64,000 nt of DNA from an uncultured Bacteroides sp. (GTDB lineage Bacteria; Bacteroidota; Bacteroidia; Bacteroidales; Bacteroidaceae), in contig CAJKXC010000008.1 in NCBI GenBank assembly GCA_905203765.1, positions 9,256-73,255 on the forward strand, read 5' to 3'. Positions 8,702 to 17,636 of the stretch are shown in pieces; positions within the stretch are counted from its first letter, which is position 1, and every line of letters begins with the position of its first letter. The translations under genes were made by a program, and so were the position numbers. The notes under the pieces are model-generated. The model did no database searches. It saw only the letters and a list, made by a program, of their open reading frames with translations, and was not told the origin of the DNA.

Positions 8702-9061
8702 TTAATCGAGGTCGGGGATTTGAGTTAATTTGGCGTCTGCCCAAAGGTGCTCCAGGTTATAGAACTCCCTTGTTTCGGGAAGGAATACATGCACTAATAC
8801 GTCCGAGTAGTCCATAGCTACCCATTCGGCATTGCGCAGGCCATCTATGGCAAAGGGCTTGGTATCAGCACCTTTGCGCGCGAAATCTCTCACGGAGTCA
8901 ACAATGGCTGACACCTGGCTGGGAGAATTGCCTTGGCAAATGACGAAATAATTGCATATTGTATCATCAATTTTAGTAAGGTCTGCGATGACGATTTTCT
9001 TTCCTTTTTTATCTTGAATACCTTCTGTTATCTGTTGAATCAGTTTTTTCGTTTCGTTCAT
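8702..9061 (-). CDS. rsfS: Ribosomal silencing factor RsfS
   Basis: 119 residues, Iojap/RsfS family: VIADLTKIDDTICNYFVICQ near residues 24-43 and GLRNAEWVAMDYSDVLVHVF near 74-93 are characteristic. It binds uL14 on the 50S subunit and blocks subunit joining under starvation. First gene of an operon with ftsH (9-nt gap) and cdsA; its promoter is at 9089-9116. Confidence 0.95.
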   Translation of the reverse strand: MNETKKLIQQITEGIQDKKGKKIVIADLTKIDDTICNYFVICQGNSPSQVSAIVDSVRDFARKGADTKPFAIDGLRNAEWVAMDYSDVLVHVFLPETREFYNLEHLWADAKLTQIPDLD

Positions 9062-9088
9062 TATATATTATTATATTAAAACAGTTGA

Positions 9089-9116
9089 CAAATATACGTT
9101 GATTTATCATATCAAA
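9089..9116 (-). promoter_or_regulatory. Promoter of rsfS-ftsH-cdsA
   Basis: On the minus strand TTTG (9116-9113) is followed after 16 nt by TATATTTG (9096-9089), matching the Bacteroides -33/-7 pattern and giving a leader of about 20 nt. Confidence 0.65.
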
Positions 9117-9243
9117 CACGCAAAAGGGGAAAACTCTTTCAATTTTTGATTTTTTTTAGTTATATAATCCTTTGTCTTACGGTGTCTTATCAGATTTTTA
9201 GGAAAAAAATATCCTATTTTGTTTTGGTTTATCGAAATCTTTG

Positions 9244-9251
9244 TATCTTTG
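9244..9251 (+). promoter_or_regulatory. Promoter -7 box of tRNA-Gln
   Basis: TATCTTTG fits TAnnTTTG, with TTTG candidates at 9218 and 9223 as the -33 element. It lies 28 nt before the mature tRNA 5' end. Confidence 0.65.
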
Positions 9252-9279
9252 CAACCGCAAAACAGAAATGACCTGTAAT

Positions 9280-9350
9280 TGGGCTATGGTGTAATGGTAA
9301 CACTACAGATTCTGGTCCTGTCATTCCTGGTTCGAATCCAGGTAGCCCAA
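9280..9350 (+). tRNA. tRNA-Gln (anticodon CTG)
   Basis: Cloverleaf drawn by eye. The acceptor arm TGGGCTA (9280-9286) pairs with TAGCCCA (9343-9349), with discriminator A at 9350. The anticodon loop TTCTGGT puts CTG at 34-36 after U33. The T arm CCTGG/CCAGG encloses TTCGAAT. The CCA end is not encoded. The gene has its own promoter and terminator. Confidence 0.95.
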
Positions 9351-9354
9351 CAAT

Positions 9355-9387
9355 AAAGCCTTACTAAGACAACTTAGTAGGGCTTTT
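9355..9387 (+). terminator. Terminator after tRNA-Gln
   Basis: A 14-bp stem with one G-T pair: AAAGCCTTACTAAG (9355-9368), loop ACAA, complement at 9373-9386 ending in TTTT. Confidence 0.85.
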
Positions 9388-9420
9388 CCCATTTAGCACA
9401 TCATATCAAGTAAAAATACT

Positions 9421-10599
9421 ATGGCAAAAGAATTAGAATTGAAGTACGGCTGTAACCCCAATCAGAAGCCGGCCCGCATCTTTATGCAGGAAGGGGAACT
9501 GCCCATTGAAGTCCTGAATGGACGTCCGGGATACATCAACTTTATGGATGCGCTGAACGGATGGCAGTTGGTGAAAGAATTGAAAGAGGCTACCGGTATG
9601 CCGGCGGCAACTTCGTTCAAACATGTCAGCCCGGCGGGTGCGGCTATCGGCCTGGAGCTGGACGATACGATGAAGAAGATTTATTTTGTTGACAACCTGC
9701 CGCTTTCTCCGCTTGCCAATGCGTATGTACGTGCCCGTGGCGCCGACCGCATGTCGTCTTATGGCGATTTCATAGCTCTGAGCGATGCTTGCGATGAAGC
9801 TACCGCCCGTTTCATCAACCGGGAAGTGTCGGACGGTGTCATTGCTCCGGGATATACGGAAGAAGCACTCGAAATCTTGAAAAACAAGCGTAAGGGAACT
9901 TATAATGTGATTAAAATAAATCCGGACTACAAGCCTGCTCCGATTGAACACAAAGACGTGTTTGGAGTTACTTTTGAACAAGGCCGCAATGAAATAAAAT
10001 TGAATGGCGATGAACTGTTTGCCAACATCCCGACTCAGAACAAGGAATTTCCCGAGGCAGCCAAACGTGATCTGATGATTGCACTCATCACTTTGAAGTA
10101 TACGCAATCGAATTCGGTATGCTACGTGAAAGACGGCCAAGCCATTGGTATCGGTGCCGGACAGCAAAGTCGCATACACTGTACCCGCCTGGCAGGTAAT
10201 AAGGCCGATATCTGGTACTTGCGCCAACACCCGAAAGTGCTGAACTTGCCCTGGGTAGAGAAAATCCGCCGTGCCGACCGTGACAATACAATCGACATCT
10301 ATATCAGCGACGACCATGAAGATGTATTGGCCGAGGGTGCCTGGCAACAATTCTTCACTGAAAAGCCGGAAGTGCTGACCCGTGAAGAGAAACGTGCCTG
10401 GCTGGATACACTGAAAGGTGTGGCCTTAGGTTCGGATGCTTTCTTCCCGTTCGGTGATAATATAGAACGGGCTCATAAGGGTGGGGTGGAGTATATTGCC
10501 CAGGCAGGCGGCTCCGTACGTGATGACCATGTCATTGAAACCTGTGACAAGTACGGCATTGCCATGACCTTTACGGGTATTCGTCTGTTCCATCATTAA
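9421..10599 (+). CDS. Stand-alone AICAR formyltransferase
   Basis: 392 residues carrying only the AICAR transformylase half of PurH, without the N-terminal IMP cyclohydrolase (MGS-like) domain. Catalytic Lys-His is visible in SFKHVSPAGAA (about 65-75), and DFIALSD and GIGAGQQSRIHCTR are family motifs. It transfers a formyl group from 10-formyl-THF to AICAR in purine synthesis. The classical PurH has about 510-530 residues, so this paralog must work with a separate cyclohydrolase or beside a full PurH elsewhere. Ends before a strong bidirectional terminator. Confidence 0.88.
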   Translation: MAKELELKYGCNPNQKPARIFMQEGELPIEVLNGRPGYINFMDALNGWQLVKELKEATGMPAATSFKHVSPAGAAIGLELDDTMKKIYFVDNLPLSPLANAYVRARGADRMSSYGDFIALSDACDEATARFINREVSDGVIAPGYTEEALEILKNKRKGTYNVIKINPDYKPAPIEHKDVFGVTFEQGRNEIKLNGDELFANIPTQNKEFPEAAKRDLMIALITLKYTQSNSVCYVKDGQAIGIGAGQQSRIHCTRLAGNKADIWYLRQHPKVLNLPWVEKIRRADRDNTIDIYISDDHEDVLAEGAWQQFFTEKPEVLTREEKRAWLDTLKGVALGSDAFFPFGDNIERAHKGGVEYIAQAGGSVRDDHVIETCDKYGIAMTFTGIRLFHH

Positions 10600-10615
10600 T
10601 CTCTCCCTTATAAAA

Positions 10616-10662
10616 AATGCGTCTCTATAAACTGCATTGCAGTTTATAGAGACGCATTCCAT
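10616..10662. terminator. Long perfect inverted-repeat terminator
   Basis: A 21-bp perfect stem (10616-10636 with 10638-10658) separated by one base, flanked by A-rich and T-rich tracts. It lies between the converging AICAR formyltransferase and DUF349 genes and so likely terminates both. Confidence 0.85.
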
Positions 10663-10680
10663 TTTACTAAGTCTTCCTTG

Positions 10681-12534
10681 CTATCCTTCGTGTTTGATGT
10701 TATCGTCAATCACTTTGATTTTTTCTTTCACAAGTTCGATATCTGCTTTCAACTTTTCGACCTTACGGTTAATTTCCGTCAGCAGGCTGTTGCCCTTCTT
10801 GGAAGAAGCGGTCAGGAAACCGAGGTTGTTTTCGTAGGTTTGCAGTTCACTCTTCATATTCTCGAAAGCGTGCATCAGCTTCTCGCGTTCGCGGTAGAGA
10901 GCCTGCGGGCTGCCTTCCTGGATAGAACTGATAGATGACTTGAAGTTGCTCAACTTCTTATTCGATGCATTGATGTTGAAGTGCTCGAACAACTTGTCTA
11001 TCTGTCCGTGGTATTGCTTGTATATCTTGTCTTTTTCTTTGAACGGTACGTGTCCGATGCTGTTCCATTCTTTCATCAAGTCGCGCACCTGTTGGGTAGC
11101 TTCCTCGCTATCTGCATCTTCGCCTATGGCGTTCAGCTTTTCAATGATGGCTTTCTTCTTTTCCAGATTCTCCTGTTCTACGCTGCGTTGTGAAGAAGTG
11201 GCTTTGTTCTTCTGTTCGAAGAAATAGTCACAGGCAGAGATGAAGCGTTTCCAGATGGCATCCGAGTACTTCTTGGCTACCGGGCCTACTGTTTTCCATT
11301 CCTTCTGCAATTTCACCAGTTCGTCGGCAGTCGCTTTCCAGTCGGTACTGTCTTTCAAAGCTTCGGCCTTTTCGCAAAGGGCGCGTTTCTTTTCCAGATT
11401 CTCGTTCATGCCTTCCTTCAGTGTCTTGAAGAACTCTCCTTTCTTGCGGAAGAACTCGTCGCAAGCCTTGCGGAAGCGCTCGAATATCTTCACGTTCATC
11501 TTTTGCGGAGCAAAGCCGATGGTTTTCCATTTGTTTTGCAGGGCAATGATCTCTTGCGTCTTGTTTTCCCAAGAGGTAAAGTTAGTCAGTTCGCTGTAGT
11601 CTATGGCTTCGATGATCTCACAAATCACCGTCTTTTGGTCCAGATTGTTCTGCTCAACTTCTTTCAAGGATTCGAAGTGCTGCTGATGGCGGCGGTTCAC
11701 GGTAGTAGAGGCTGCTTTGAAACGTGCCCATACTTCGTCGCGAAGCTCTTTGGCTACGGGGCCCGTATCGCGGAATTCCTGATGCAGCTTCTGCAATTGG
11801 TGGAAAGCCGATACTACATCGGGTTCGTCTGCCAACTTTTCGGCAGCTTCACAGAGATGGTTCTTTATTTCCAGATTCTTTTTGAAGTCGTATTCGCGGA
11901 ATTCATTATTCAACTTCAGCAAGTCGTAGAACTTCTCGACGTATAGCTGGTAGTTCTTCCAAAGTTCGTTTACTTTGGCTTGCGGCACCAGTTTCACTTC
12001 GTTCCATTGCTGTTGCAGCTTCTTGAATTCTGTATAGCTCTTATTGGCGTCCTCGGGAGATTCCACCAGTTCTTTCAGTTCTTCGATAATAGAAAGCTTG
12101 ATTTGCAGATTCATTTCCTTCTGCTTCTCCACTTCGGCAGTCAGTGCGTTTCTTTTTTCTCGGATGACGGTCATGATCTCCTTGAACTCCTCTTCCACAC
12201 TGTCGGTTTGTAGAACGAAGTCCTCTGCAGCACCCCCGTTTTCGATAAACAGTTTCTTGGCCGCTTCTTGTTCAGCATTATGTATCTTGTAGAAAGCTTG
12301 CTTCAGACTGTCTATTTCCGGTTTGGCGATGTTCTCCACATCTGCGGCAACCTCTTTCAGTTTGGCAAGGATTTCCTCTTTTGTGAGCTTCTGAACAGGC
12401 TCTGCCGGCTTTTCTGAGGTAACTTCTTCAGTAGGAGTTTCTGTTTTTGCCGGTTCAGAAACCTCTGCTGCTTTCTTTTCTTCTTCTAATTCCACCGGCT
12501 TTTCGGGGAGATTAGTGTCATGAGTGTCCGTCAT
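10681..12534 (-). CDS. DUF349 repeat protein
   Basis: 617 residues. An acidic, Pro/Glu-rich N-terminus (about 1-60) is followed by five or more DUF349 helical repeats, each with a W(K/N)xxG/VxPxK core (for example WNEVKLVPQAKVNELWKNY, WKTIGFAPQKMN, WKTVGPVAKKYSDAIWKRF, WNSIGHVPFKEKD), and a C-terminal coiled coil. No enzymatic motif is present. DUF349 proteins are cytosolic and of uncertain role. Transcribed alone; no TAnnTTTG box was found upstream. Confidence 0.85.
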   Translation of the reverse strand: MTDTHDTNLPEKPVELEEEKKAAEVSEPAKTETPTEEVTSEKPAEPVQKLTKEEILAKLKEVAADVENIAKPEIDSLKQAFYKIHNAEQEAAKKLFIENGGAAEDFVLQTDSVEEEFKEIMTVIREKRNALTAEVEKQKEMNLQIKLSIIEELKELVESPEDANKSYTEFKKLQQQWNEVKLVPQAKVNELWKNYQLYVEKFYDLLKLNNEFREYDFKKNLEIKNHLCEAAEKLADEPDVVSAFHQLQKLHQEFRDTGPVAKELRDEVWARFKAASTTVNRRHQQHFESLKEVEQNNLDQKTVICEIIEAIDYSELTNFTSWENKTQEIIALQNKWKTIGFAPQKMNVKIFERFRKACDEFFRKKGEFFKTLKEGMNENLEKKRALCEKAEALKDSTDWKATADELVKLQKEWKTVGPVAKKYSDAIWKRFISACDYFFEQKNKATSSQRSVEQENLEKKKAIIEKLNAIGEDADSEEATQQVRDLMKEWNSIGHVPFKEKDKIYKQYHGQIDKLFEHFNINASNKKLSNFKSSISSIQEGSPQALYREREKLMHAFENMKSELQTYENNLGFLTASSKKGNSLLTEINRKVEKLKADIELVKEKIKVIDDNIKHEG

Positions 12535-12651
12535 TGTATTTACTTTTTAGAAACGGGGTTCTCCCGTTCGGATTACATTAGGTTACAAATTAATGAAATA
12601 AAATGATTACTTCATACAATTTTACTTGATTTTTTTTCAATCTCCTCGTTT

Positions 12652-13998
12652 TTACGACAGCAGTACGGTGATACCCATATAGAGCATCATGCCTATGATG
12701 TCGTTGGTAATGGCAATGAAAGGGCCGGTGGCAATGGCGGGGTCAACCTTCAGCTTTTCGAGTGTCATGGGCACCAGCGTTCCGAAGATGGAAGCGAACA
12801 TGACGACTGCAAAGAGGCTGATGGATACGGAGTATGTGACAGTAGCCGTACCGCCGAACCGGATAAAATTATAGATATATACCAGCAAGGAGATGATGGT
12901 TGCATTGATGATTGCAACCACTGCTTCCTTGGCAACCTGTTTGAAAGTGTCTTTGGCATCCAGCGAACTGTTGGCGAGGCCTTGTACTACGATGGCCGAA
13001 GACTGGGTTCCCACGTTTCCGCCCGTACCGCCGATCAGCGGGATGTAGAGTGCCATTTCGGGGTGGGCGGCAAAGGTGGCGTCAAAATTGCCCAATATCA
13101 TGGAGTTGCCGATACCGCCTATCATGCCGATGAGCAGCCACGGAAGGCGTGCCGAGGTCTGGCGCATCACATTATCGTCCGTTTCTACGTCCTGGGACAA
13201 ACCGGATGCTAATTGGTAGTCGCGTTCGGACTGCTCGCGTACCTCGTCCATTACGTCGTCCACGGTAATCTGACCGACCAGACGTCCGATGCTGTCGACT
13301 ACGGGTACTGCTACCAAGTCGTACTTTTCGGTGATCTGTGCTACTTCGTCGATAGGGGTGTCTACATGGACGGAGATAGGGTCTTTTCTCATCACATGCT
13401 TCACCTTGGAGACGGAAGGAGAGGTTATCATTTTCTTTAGCGGGAAGACGCCTTGCAGGCGTTCTTCGTCGTCAACGACGTATACATAATAAATTTCATC
13501 CAGTTTCTCGGCTTGCAGGCGCATTTCTTTCAGACACTCCGGCATACTCCAGTTTTCGTTGACGGTTACCATTTCCGTACCCATCAGACCACCGGCGGTG
13601 TCTTCGTCATATTTCAGCAAATCTACGATATCGCCCGCCTGCTCAATGTCTTCGATGTGCGAGAGGATTTCTTCCTGCTTGTCTTCGTCGAGTTCACGCA
13701 TCAGGTCTACGGCGTCGTCCGTATCCATATAATCCACGAAGCGCTTGGCGATGGTTTCGGAAGGAAGGATTTCCAAGAACTCCTTCCGGACGTCTTCGTC
13801 CATTTCAACCAATACGTCTGCTGCTGTTTCGTTGTCGAGAAGACGGTATACGAAACGGGCTTCTTCCGCGTCGAGATCATTGCATAGTTCTGCAATATCC
13901 GCCGGATGAAGGTCGGTCAAAAGCGACTTGACGTTTTCAGCATCTTTCTGCTCGATAAGGCTTTTGACGTTGTTTATGTATTCTTGGTCTATTTCCAT
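12652..13998 (-). CDS. mgtE: Magnesium transporter MgtE
   Basis: 448 residues. The N-terminal superhelical domain (about 1-125, LHPADIAELCNDLD) is followed by two CBS domains (about 130-250) with acidic Mg-sensing residues, a linking helix, and a five-helix membrane domain. The pore signature GGTGGNVGTQSSA is near residue 325. It imports Mg2+ and is gated by Mg binding at the CBS/N interface. It lies 11 nt downstream of ksgA on the same strand. Confidence 0.95.
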   Translation of the reverse strand: MEIDQEYINNVKSLIEQKDAENVKSLLTDLHPADIAELCNDLDAEEARFVYRLLDNETAADVLVEMDEDVRKEFLEILPSETIAKRFVDYMDTDDAVDLMRELDEDKQEEILSHIEDIEQAGDIVDLLKYDEDTAGGLMGTEMVTVNENWSMPECLKEMRLQAEKLDEIYYVYVVDDEERLQGVFPLKKMITSPSVSKVKHVMRKDPISVHVDTPIDEVAQITEKYDLVAVPVVDSIGRLVGQITVDDVMDEVREQSERDYQLASGLSQDVETDDNVMRQTSARLPWLLIGMIGGIGNSMILGNFDATFAAHPEMALYIPLIGGTGGNVGTQSSAIVVQGLANSSLDAKDTFKQVAKEAVVAIINATIISLLVYIYNFIRFGGTATVTYSVSISLFAVVMFASIFGTLVPMTLEKLKVDPAIATGPFIAITNDIIGMMLYMGITVLLS

Positions 13999-14009
13999 AG
14001 GACTTGGTA

Positions 14010-14816
14010 TCAGTTTCTTTGTCTTTCACTAATTTCCTTCAACGCCTTCTCCACTTCATTCGTCAGGCTTATGAACTCCTGTACCGAAAGCTGTTCCGGA
14101 CGTTTGTTGAATAAAGTATCTTCCGTCAGCGGGCAATCCTTGCCGAGTATCGGCTTTATGGAGTTGCGCAGTGTCTTGCGGCGTTGGTTGAAGGTGGTTT
14201 TCACTACCTGCTTGAACAGTTTTTCGTCACATCCCAACTCCTGCGTGTCGTTACGCGTCATACGGATGACTGCGCTCTTCACTTTGGGCGGTGGATTGAA
14301 TACGTGTTCATGCACTGTGAACAGATACTCCACTTTGTACCATGCCTGTATCAACACACTCAGTATGCCATATGTTTTGCTGCCCGGTCCGGCGGCGATG
14401 CGTTCGGCCACTTCCTTCTGTATCATGCCTGTACAGCAAGGTATCAGGTTCTTGTTATCCAGCATCTTGAAGAAAATCTGACTGGATATGTTATAAGGAT
14501 AGTTTCCCGTCAGCACAAAAGGCCGGCCGTCGAACAGCCGTTGCAGGTTCATTTTGAGGAAGTCGTCCTCAATGATGCAGTCTTCCAGTTGCGGATAGGA
14601 TTCACGCAAATAGGCTACTGACTCGTAATCCACCTCTACCACCTTGACTATACGCTCTTTGGGCAGGAGAAACTGGGTCAATACGCCCATGCCCGGACCT
14701 ACTTCCAGAATCGGCAGTCCGGGACAAGCGTCCACCGTGTCGGCAATGTCCTGTGCCACTTTCAGGTCCTTCAGGAAATGTTGGCCGAGAAACTTTTTGG
14801 GTTTAACTAATCTCAT
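14010..14816 (-). CDS. ksgA: 16S rRNA dimethyladenosine transferase
   Basis: 268 residues. SAM-binding ILEVGPGMGVLTQFLL (about 35-50), acidic VEVDYES after motif II, and the catalytic NYPYNIS (about 109-115), which corresponds to the NLPYNIS of other RsmA proteins. It dimethylates the two adenosines at the 3' end of 16S rRNA. Operon with mgtE; divergent from the YbhN-like gene across an unusual inverted repeat. Confidence 0.96.
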   Translation of the reverse strand: MRLVKPKKFLGQHFLKDLKVAQDIADTVDACPGLPILEVGPGMGVLTQFLLPKERIVKVVEVDYESVAYLRESYPQLEDCIIEDDFLKMNLQRLFDGRPFVLTGNYPYNISSQIFFKMLDNKNLIPCCTGMIQKEVAERIAAGPGSKTYGILSVLIQAWYKVEYLFTVHEHVFNPPPKVKSAVIRMTRNDTQELGCDEKLFKQVVKTTFNQRRKTLRNSIKPILGKDCPLTEDTLFNKRPEQLSVQEFISLTNEVEKALKEISERQRN

Positions 14817-14836
14817 GTATCAACTAAATCGTTACT

Positions 14837-14928
14837 TTTGCTCCGCAAATACAAACTACGCTCCGGCATTAAAAATAAACAAGCTTATTTGGTACGCCTC
14901 TCGGTTTACGCTATATTTGCGGAGCAAA
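14837..14928. promoter_or_regulatory. Divergent promoter region with mirrored 15-bp inverted repeat
   Basis: TTTGCTCCGCAAATA (14837-14851) and its exact complement (14914-14928) are 62 nt apart. The right arm includes part of the plus-strand -7 box TATATTTG (14912-14919) of the YbhN-like gene. The left arm sits at the mirror position before ksgA, where the minus strand reads TGTATTTG. Confidence 0.6.
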
Positions 14929-14963
14929 GGTAATCCATAATTTTGAAGAATGACGAATTCAAG

Positions 14964-15953
14964 ATGAATAAACTATTAAAAAAGACATTGAAAGTTGTCT
15001 TACCTATCCTGTTGGGCGGCTTTATCCTCTATTGGGTGTATCGCGATTTTGACTTTGCAAAGGCCGAATATGTCCTGCTGCATGGCACAAATTGGGGATG
15101 GATGCTGCTGTCGTTGTTTTTCGGAGTCATGAGCCATGTGTTTCGCGGATGGCGTTGGAAGCAGACATTGGAGCCGATGGGCGCCCGTCCCCGGACGAGC
15201 GACTGTGTAGATGCCATCTTCGTTTCCTATGCCACCAACCTGATATTGCCCCGTGTGGGGGAAGTTTCCCGTTGCGGAGTGCTTGCCAAGTACGACAATG
15301 TGTCTTTTGCCAAATCTCTGGGTACAGTGGTTACCGAGCGGCTGGTCGATACCCTCTGCATTCTCTTGATTACCGGAATCACCTTCTTGGTACAAATGCC
15401 CGTTTTCATGCAGTTTTTTGCCGAGACGGGAACCAAGATACCGTCGTTGGTGCATCTGGTGACGTCTCCCTGGTTCTATGTCGTCCTTTTCTCCATTATT
15501 GGGGTGTGCGTCCTTTTGTATTACCTGCTGCGCATGCTTTCTTTCTTTGAACGGGTGAAAGGAATTGTGCTGAATGTATGGGAAGGCGTGATGTCACTCC
15601 GAAAGGTGAAGAATGTCCCGCTATTTATTCTTTATACTTTACTTATTTGGGCATGCTATTTCTATCATTTCTATATCACCTTCTTTTGTTTCCAGTTTAC
15701 CGACCATCTTAGCTTTCTTGCCGCATTGGTAATGTTTGTCGGCGGAACGTTTGCCGTCATCGTACCCACGCCCAACGGGGCAGGCCCCTGGCACTTTGCC
15801 GTCATCACTATGATGATGCTCTACGGGGTGAATGCTACGGATGCCGGTATCTTTGCGCTGATAGTGCATGGCATACAGACACTGCTGGTCATTGTACTCG
15901 GTATCTGGGGCTCGTTACACCTCTCGCTTGTAAACCGCAAGAAGATAAACTGA
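14964..15953 (+). CDS. YbhN/AglD-type flippase-like membrane protein
   Basis: 329 residues from the ATG at 14964; an in-frame TTG at 14943 would add seven polar residues. About eight hydrophobic helices. Landmarks: LSLFFGVMSHVFRGWRWKQTLE near 50-70, NLILPRVGEVSRC near 92-104, and PTPNGAGPWHFAVI near 270-283. This is the UPF0104 / lysylphosphatidylglycerol-synthase transmembrane superfamily, here without a catalytic synthase domain. Proposed role is lipid or lipid-linked substrate handling; substrate not deducible. Confidence 0.75.
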   Translation: MNKLLKKTLKVVLPILLGGFILYWVYRDFDFAKAEYVLLHGTNWGWMLLSLFFGVMSHVFRGWRWKQTLEPMGARPRTSDCVDAIFVSYATNLILPRVGEVSRCGVLAKYDNVSFAKSLGTVVTERLVDTLCILLITGITFLVQMPVFMQFFAETGTKIPSLVHLVTSPWFYVVLFSIIGVCVLLYYLLRMLSFFERVKGIVLNVWEGVMSLRKVKNVPLFILYTLLIWACYFYHFYITFFCFQFTDHLSFLAALVMFVGGTFAVIVPTPNGAGPWHFAVITMMMLYGVNATDAGIFALIVHGIQTLLVIVLGIWGSLHLSLVNRKKIN

Positions 15954-16024
15954 AATATCCCTGTTTGAGATTGCTTTTTCGCATGAAAAAACATTGTTTA
16001 TTACGAGTTATGGGAATAAACTGT

Positions 16025-16032
16025 TATATTTG
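16025..16032 (+). promoter_or_regulatory. Promoter -7 box of pepD
   Basis: TATATTTG matches TAnnTTTG, 22 nt upstream of the ATG. A -33 element is not obvious. Confidence 0.6.
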
Positions 16033-16054
16033 CGAAAACTAACTTTATAGAATT

Positions 16055-17512
16055 ATGAGTACAATCTTACAGTTAGCTCCACAGAATGTGTGGAAGCATT
16101 TCTATTCGCTGACCCAAATCCCCCGTCCGTCGGGACATATGGAGAAGATCACCGCGTTTTTGGTTGATTTCGGCAAGGGGTTGGGTTTGGAGTCATTTGT
16201 CGATGAAGTCGGCAATGTCATTATCCGCAAGCCTGCCACTCCGGGTATGGAAAATCGCAAAGGCGTCATCCTTCAGGCTCACATGGACATGGTGCCTCAG
16301 AAGAACAACGATACCGTTCACGACTTTACAAAAGATCCCATTCAAACCTATATCGACGGAGATTGGGTGAAAGCCAAAGGTACTACGCTGGGTGCCGATA
16401 ACGGCTTGGGCGTTGCAGCCATCATGGCAGTTCTGGAAGACAACAGCCTGAAGCACGGTCCGCTGGAAGCCTTGATTACCAAGGACGAAGAGACGGGCAT
16501 GTACGGTGCTTTCGGTCTGAAACCCGGAACCCTGAAAGGAGAAATCCTGCTGAACCTCGATTCTGAGGACGAAGGAGAACTTTATATCGGCTGCGCCGGT
16601 GGTCTTGACATCACCGCCACACTGGAATATAAGGAAGAAGCGCCTGCTGCCGGCTTTGTAGCCCGCCAGATAACACTGAAAGGCTTGCGTGGCGGACACT
16701 CCGGTCTGGAAATCAACGAAGGACGCGGCAATGCCAACAAGTTGCTGGCTCGCGTGGCGCACGACTTATTGGTAGAGTTCGACTCCCAACTGGCAAGCTT
16801 CGAAGGTGGAAATATGCGTAATGCTATTCCGCGTGAAGCCCATGCCGTGCTGGTGTTCAACCCTGAAGATATGGAAGGTCTGGAAGACTATATCAAGGAA
16901 TACGAAGTACAGCTCAATGACGAATATGCTCCGATTGAAAGCGACATTACGCTGACGATGGAGGAAGTTCCCATGCCTGCTGCCGTGGTTCCTACAGAGA
17001 TTCAGGATAACATGATTAACGTCCTGATGGCCTGCCAGAACGGTGTGATGCGCATGATACCCACCGTGCCCGACACCGTAGAAACCTCTTCAAACCTCGC
17101 CATTGTCATTATCGGCGGAGGCAAAGCCGAAGTTCGTATCCTGGCACGCAGTTCTTGCGATACCATGAAGGACTTCCTTGCCGACAGTCTGAGCGCTTGT
17201 TTCGCTATGGCAGGCATGAAGGTAGAATTGAGCGGCGGCTATTCCGGCTGGCAACCCAACGTAGATTCTCCCATTCTCCATGCCATGAAGCTGTCCTATA
17301 AGCAGCAGTTTGGCGTAGAGCCTGCCGTGAAGGTAATCCATGCCGGTCTGGAGTGTGGCATCATCGGCGCCAACTGTCCGGGACTCGATATGATTTCCTT
17401 CGGTCCTACCTTGCGCTCTCCGCACTCGCCGGATGAACGTGCTCTGATTCCTACTGTTTCCAAGTTCTACGACTTCCTGGTCGCTACGCTGGAGCAGACT
17501 CCGGAGAAATAA
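16055..17512 (+). CDS. pepD: Aminoacyl-histidine dipeptidase (M20)
   Basis: 485 residues, the usual length for PepD/cytosol non-specific dipeptidase. Metal ligands and catalytic residues are clear: H76 and D78 in QAHMDMV, D115 in GADNGLG, E145/E146 in KDEETGM, and a dimerisation lid domain between (LKGLRGGHSG). It hydrolyses Xaa-His and other dipeptides in the cytosol. Monocistronic: own promoter and a hairpin after the stop. Confidence 0.94.
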   Translation: MSTILQLAPQNVWKHFYSLTQIPRPSGHMEKITAFLVDFGKGLGLESFVDEVGNVIIRKPATPGMENRKGVILQAHMDMVPQKNNDTVHDFTKDPIQTYIDGDWVKAKGTTLGADNGLGVAAIMAVLEDNSLKHGPLEALITKDEETGMYGAFGLKPGTLKGEILLNLDSEDEGELYIGCAGGLDITATLEYKEEAPAAGFVARQITLKGLRGGHSGLEINEGRGNANKLLARVAHDLLVEFDSQLASFEGGNMRNAIPREAHAVLVFNPEDMEGLEDYIKEYEVQLNDEYAPIESDITLTMEEVPMPAAVVPTEIQDNMINVLMACQNGVMRMIPTVPDTVETSSNLAIVIIGGGKAEVRILARSSCDTMKDFLADSLSACFAMAGMKVELSGGYSGWQPNVDSPILHAMKLSYKQQFGVEPAVKVIHAGLECGIIGANCPGLDMISFGPTLRSPHSPDERALIPTVSKFYDFLVATLEQTPEK

Positions 17513-17553
17513 GGATATAGGATAACCTCTTGAGGGGAGGCTGCAAATTTGAG

Positions 17554-17601
17554 CAGAGTGTAGCGAAAGACTGAAATGGCATTCGTTACACTCTGTTTCT
17601 T
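17554..17601 (+). terminator. Terminator after pepD
   Basis: CAGAGTGTAGCGAA (17554-17567) pairs with 17582-17595 with one G-T pair, then TTTCTTG. Confidence 0.7.
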
Positions 17602-17636
17602 GTTATCGATGATGAGATGGAATAATCATGTAATTG

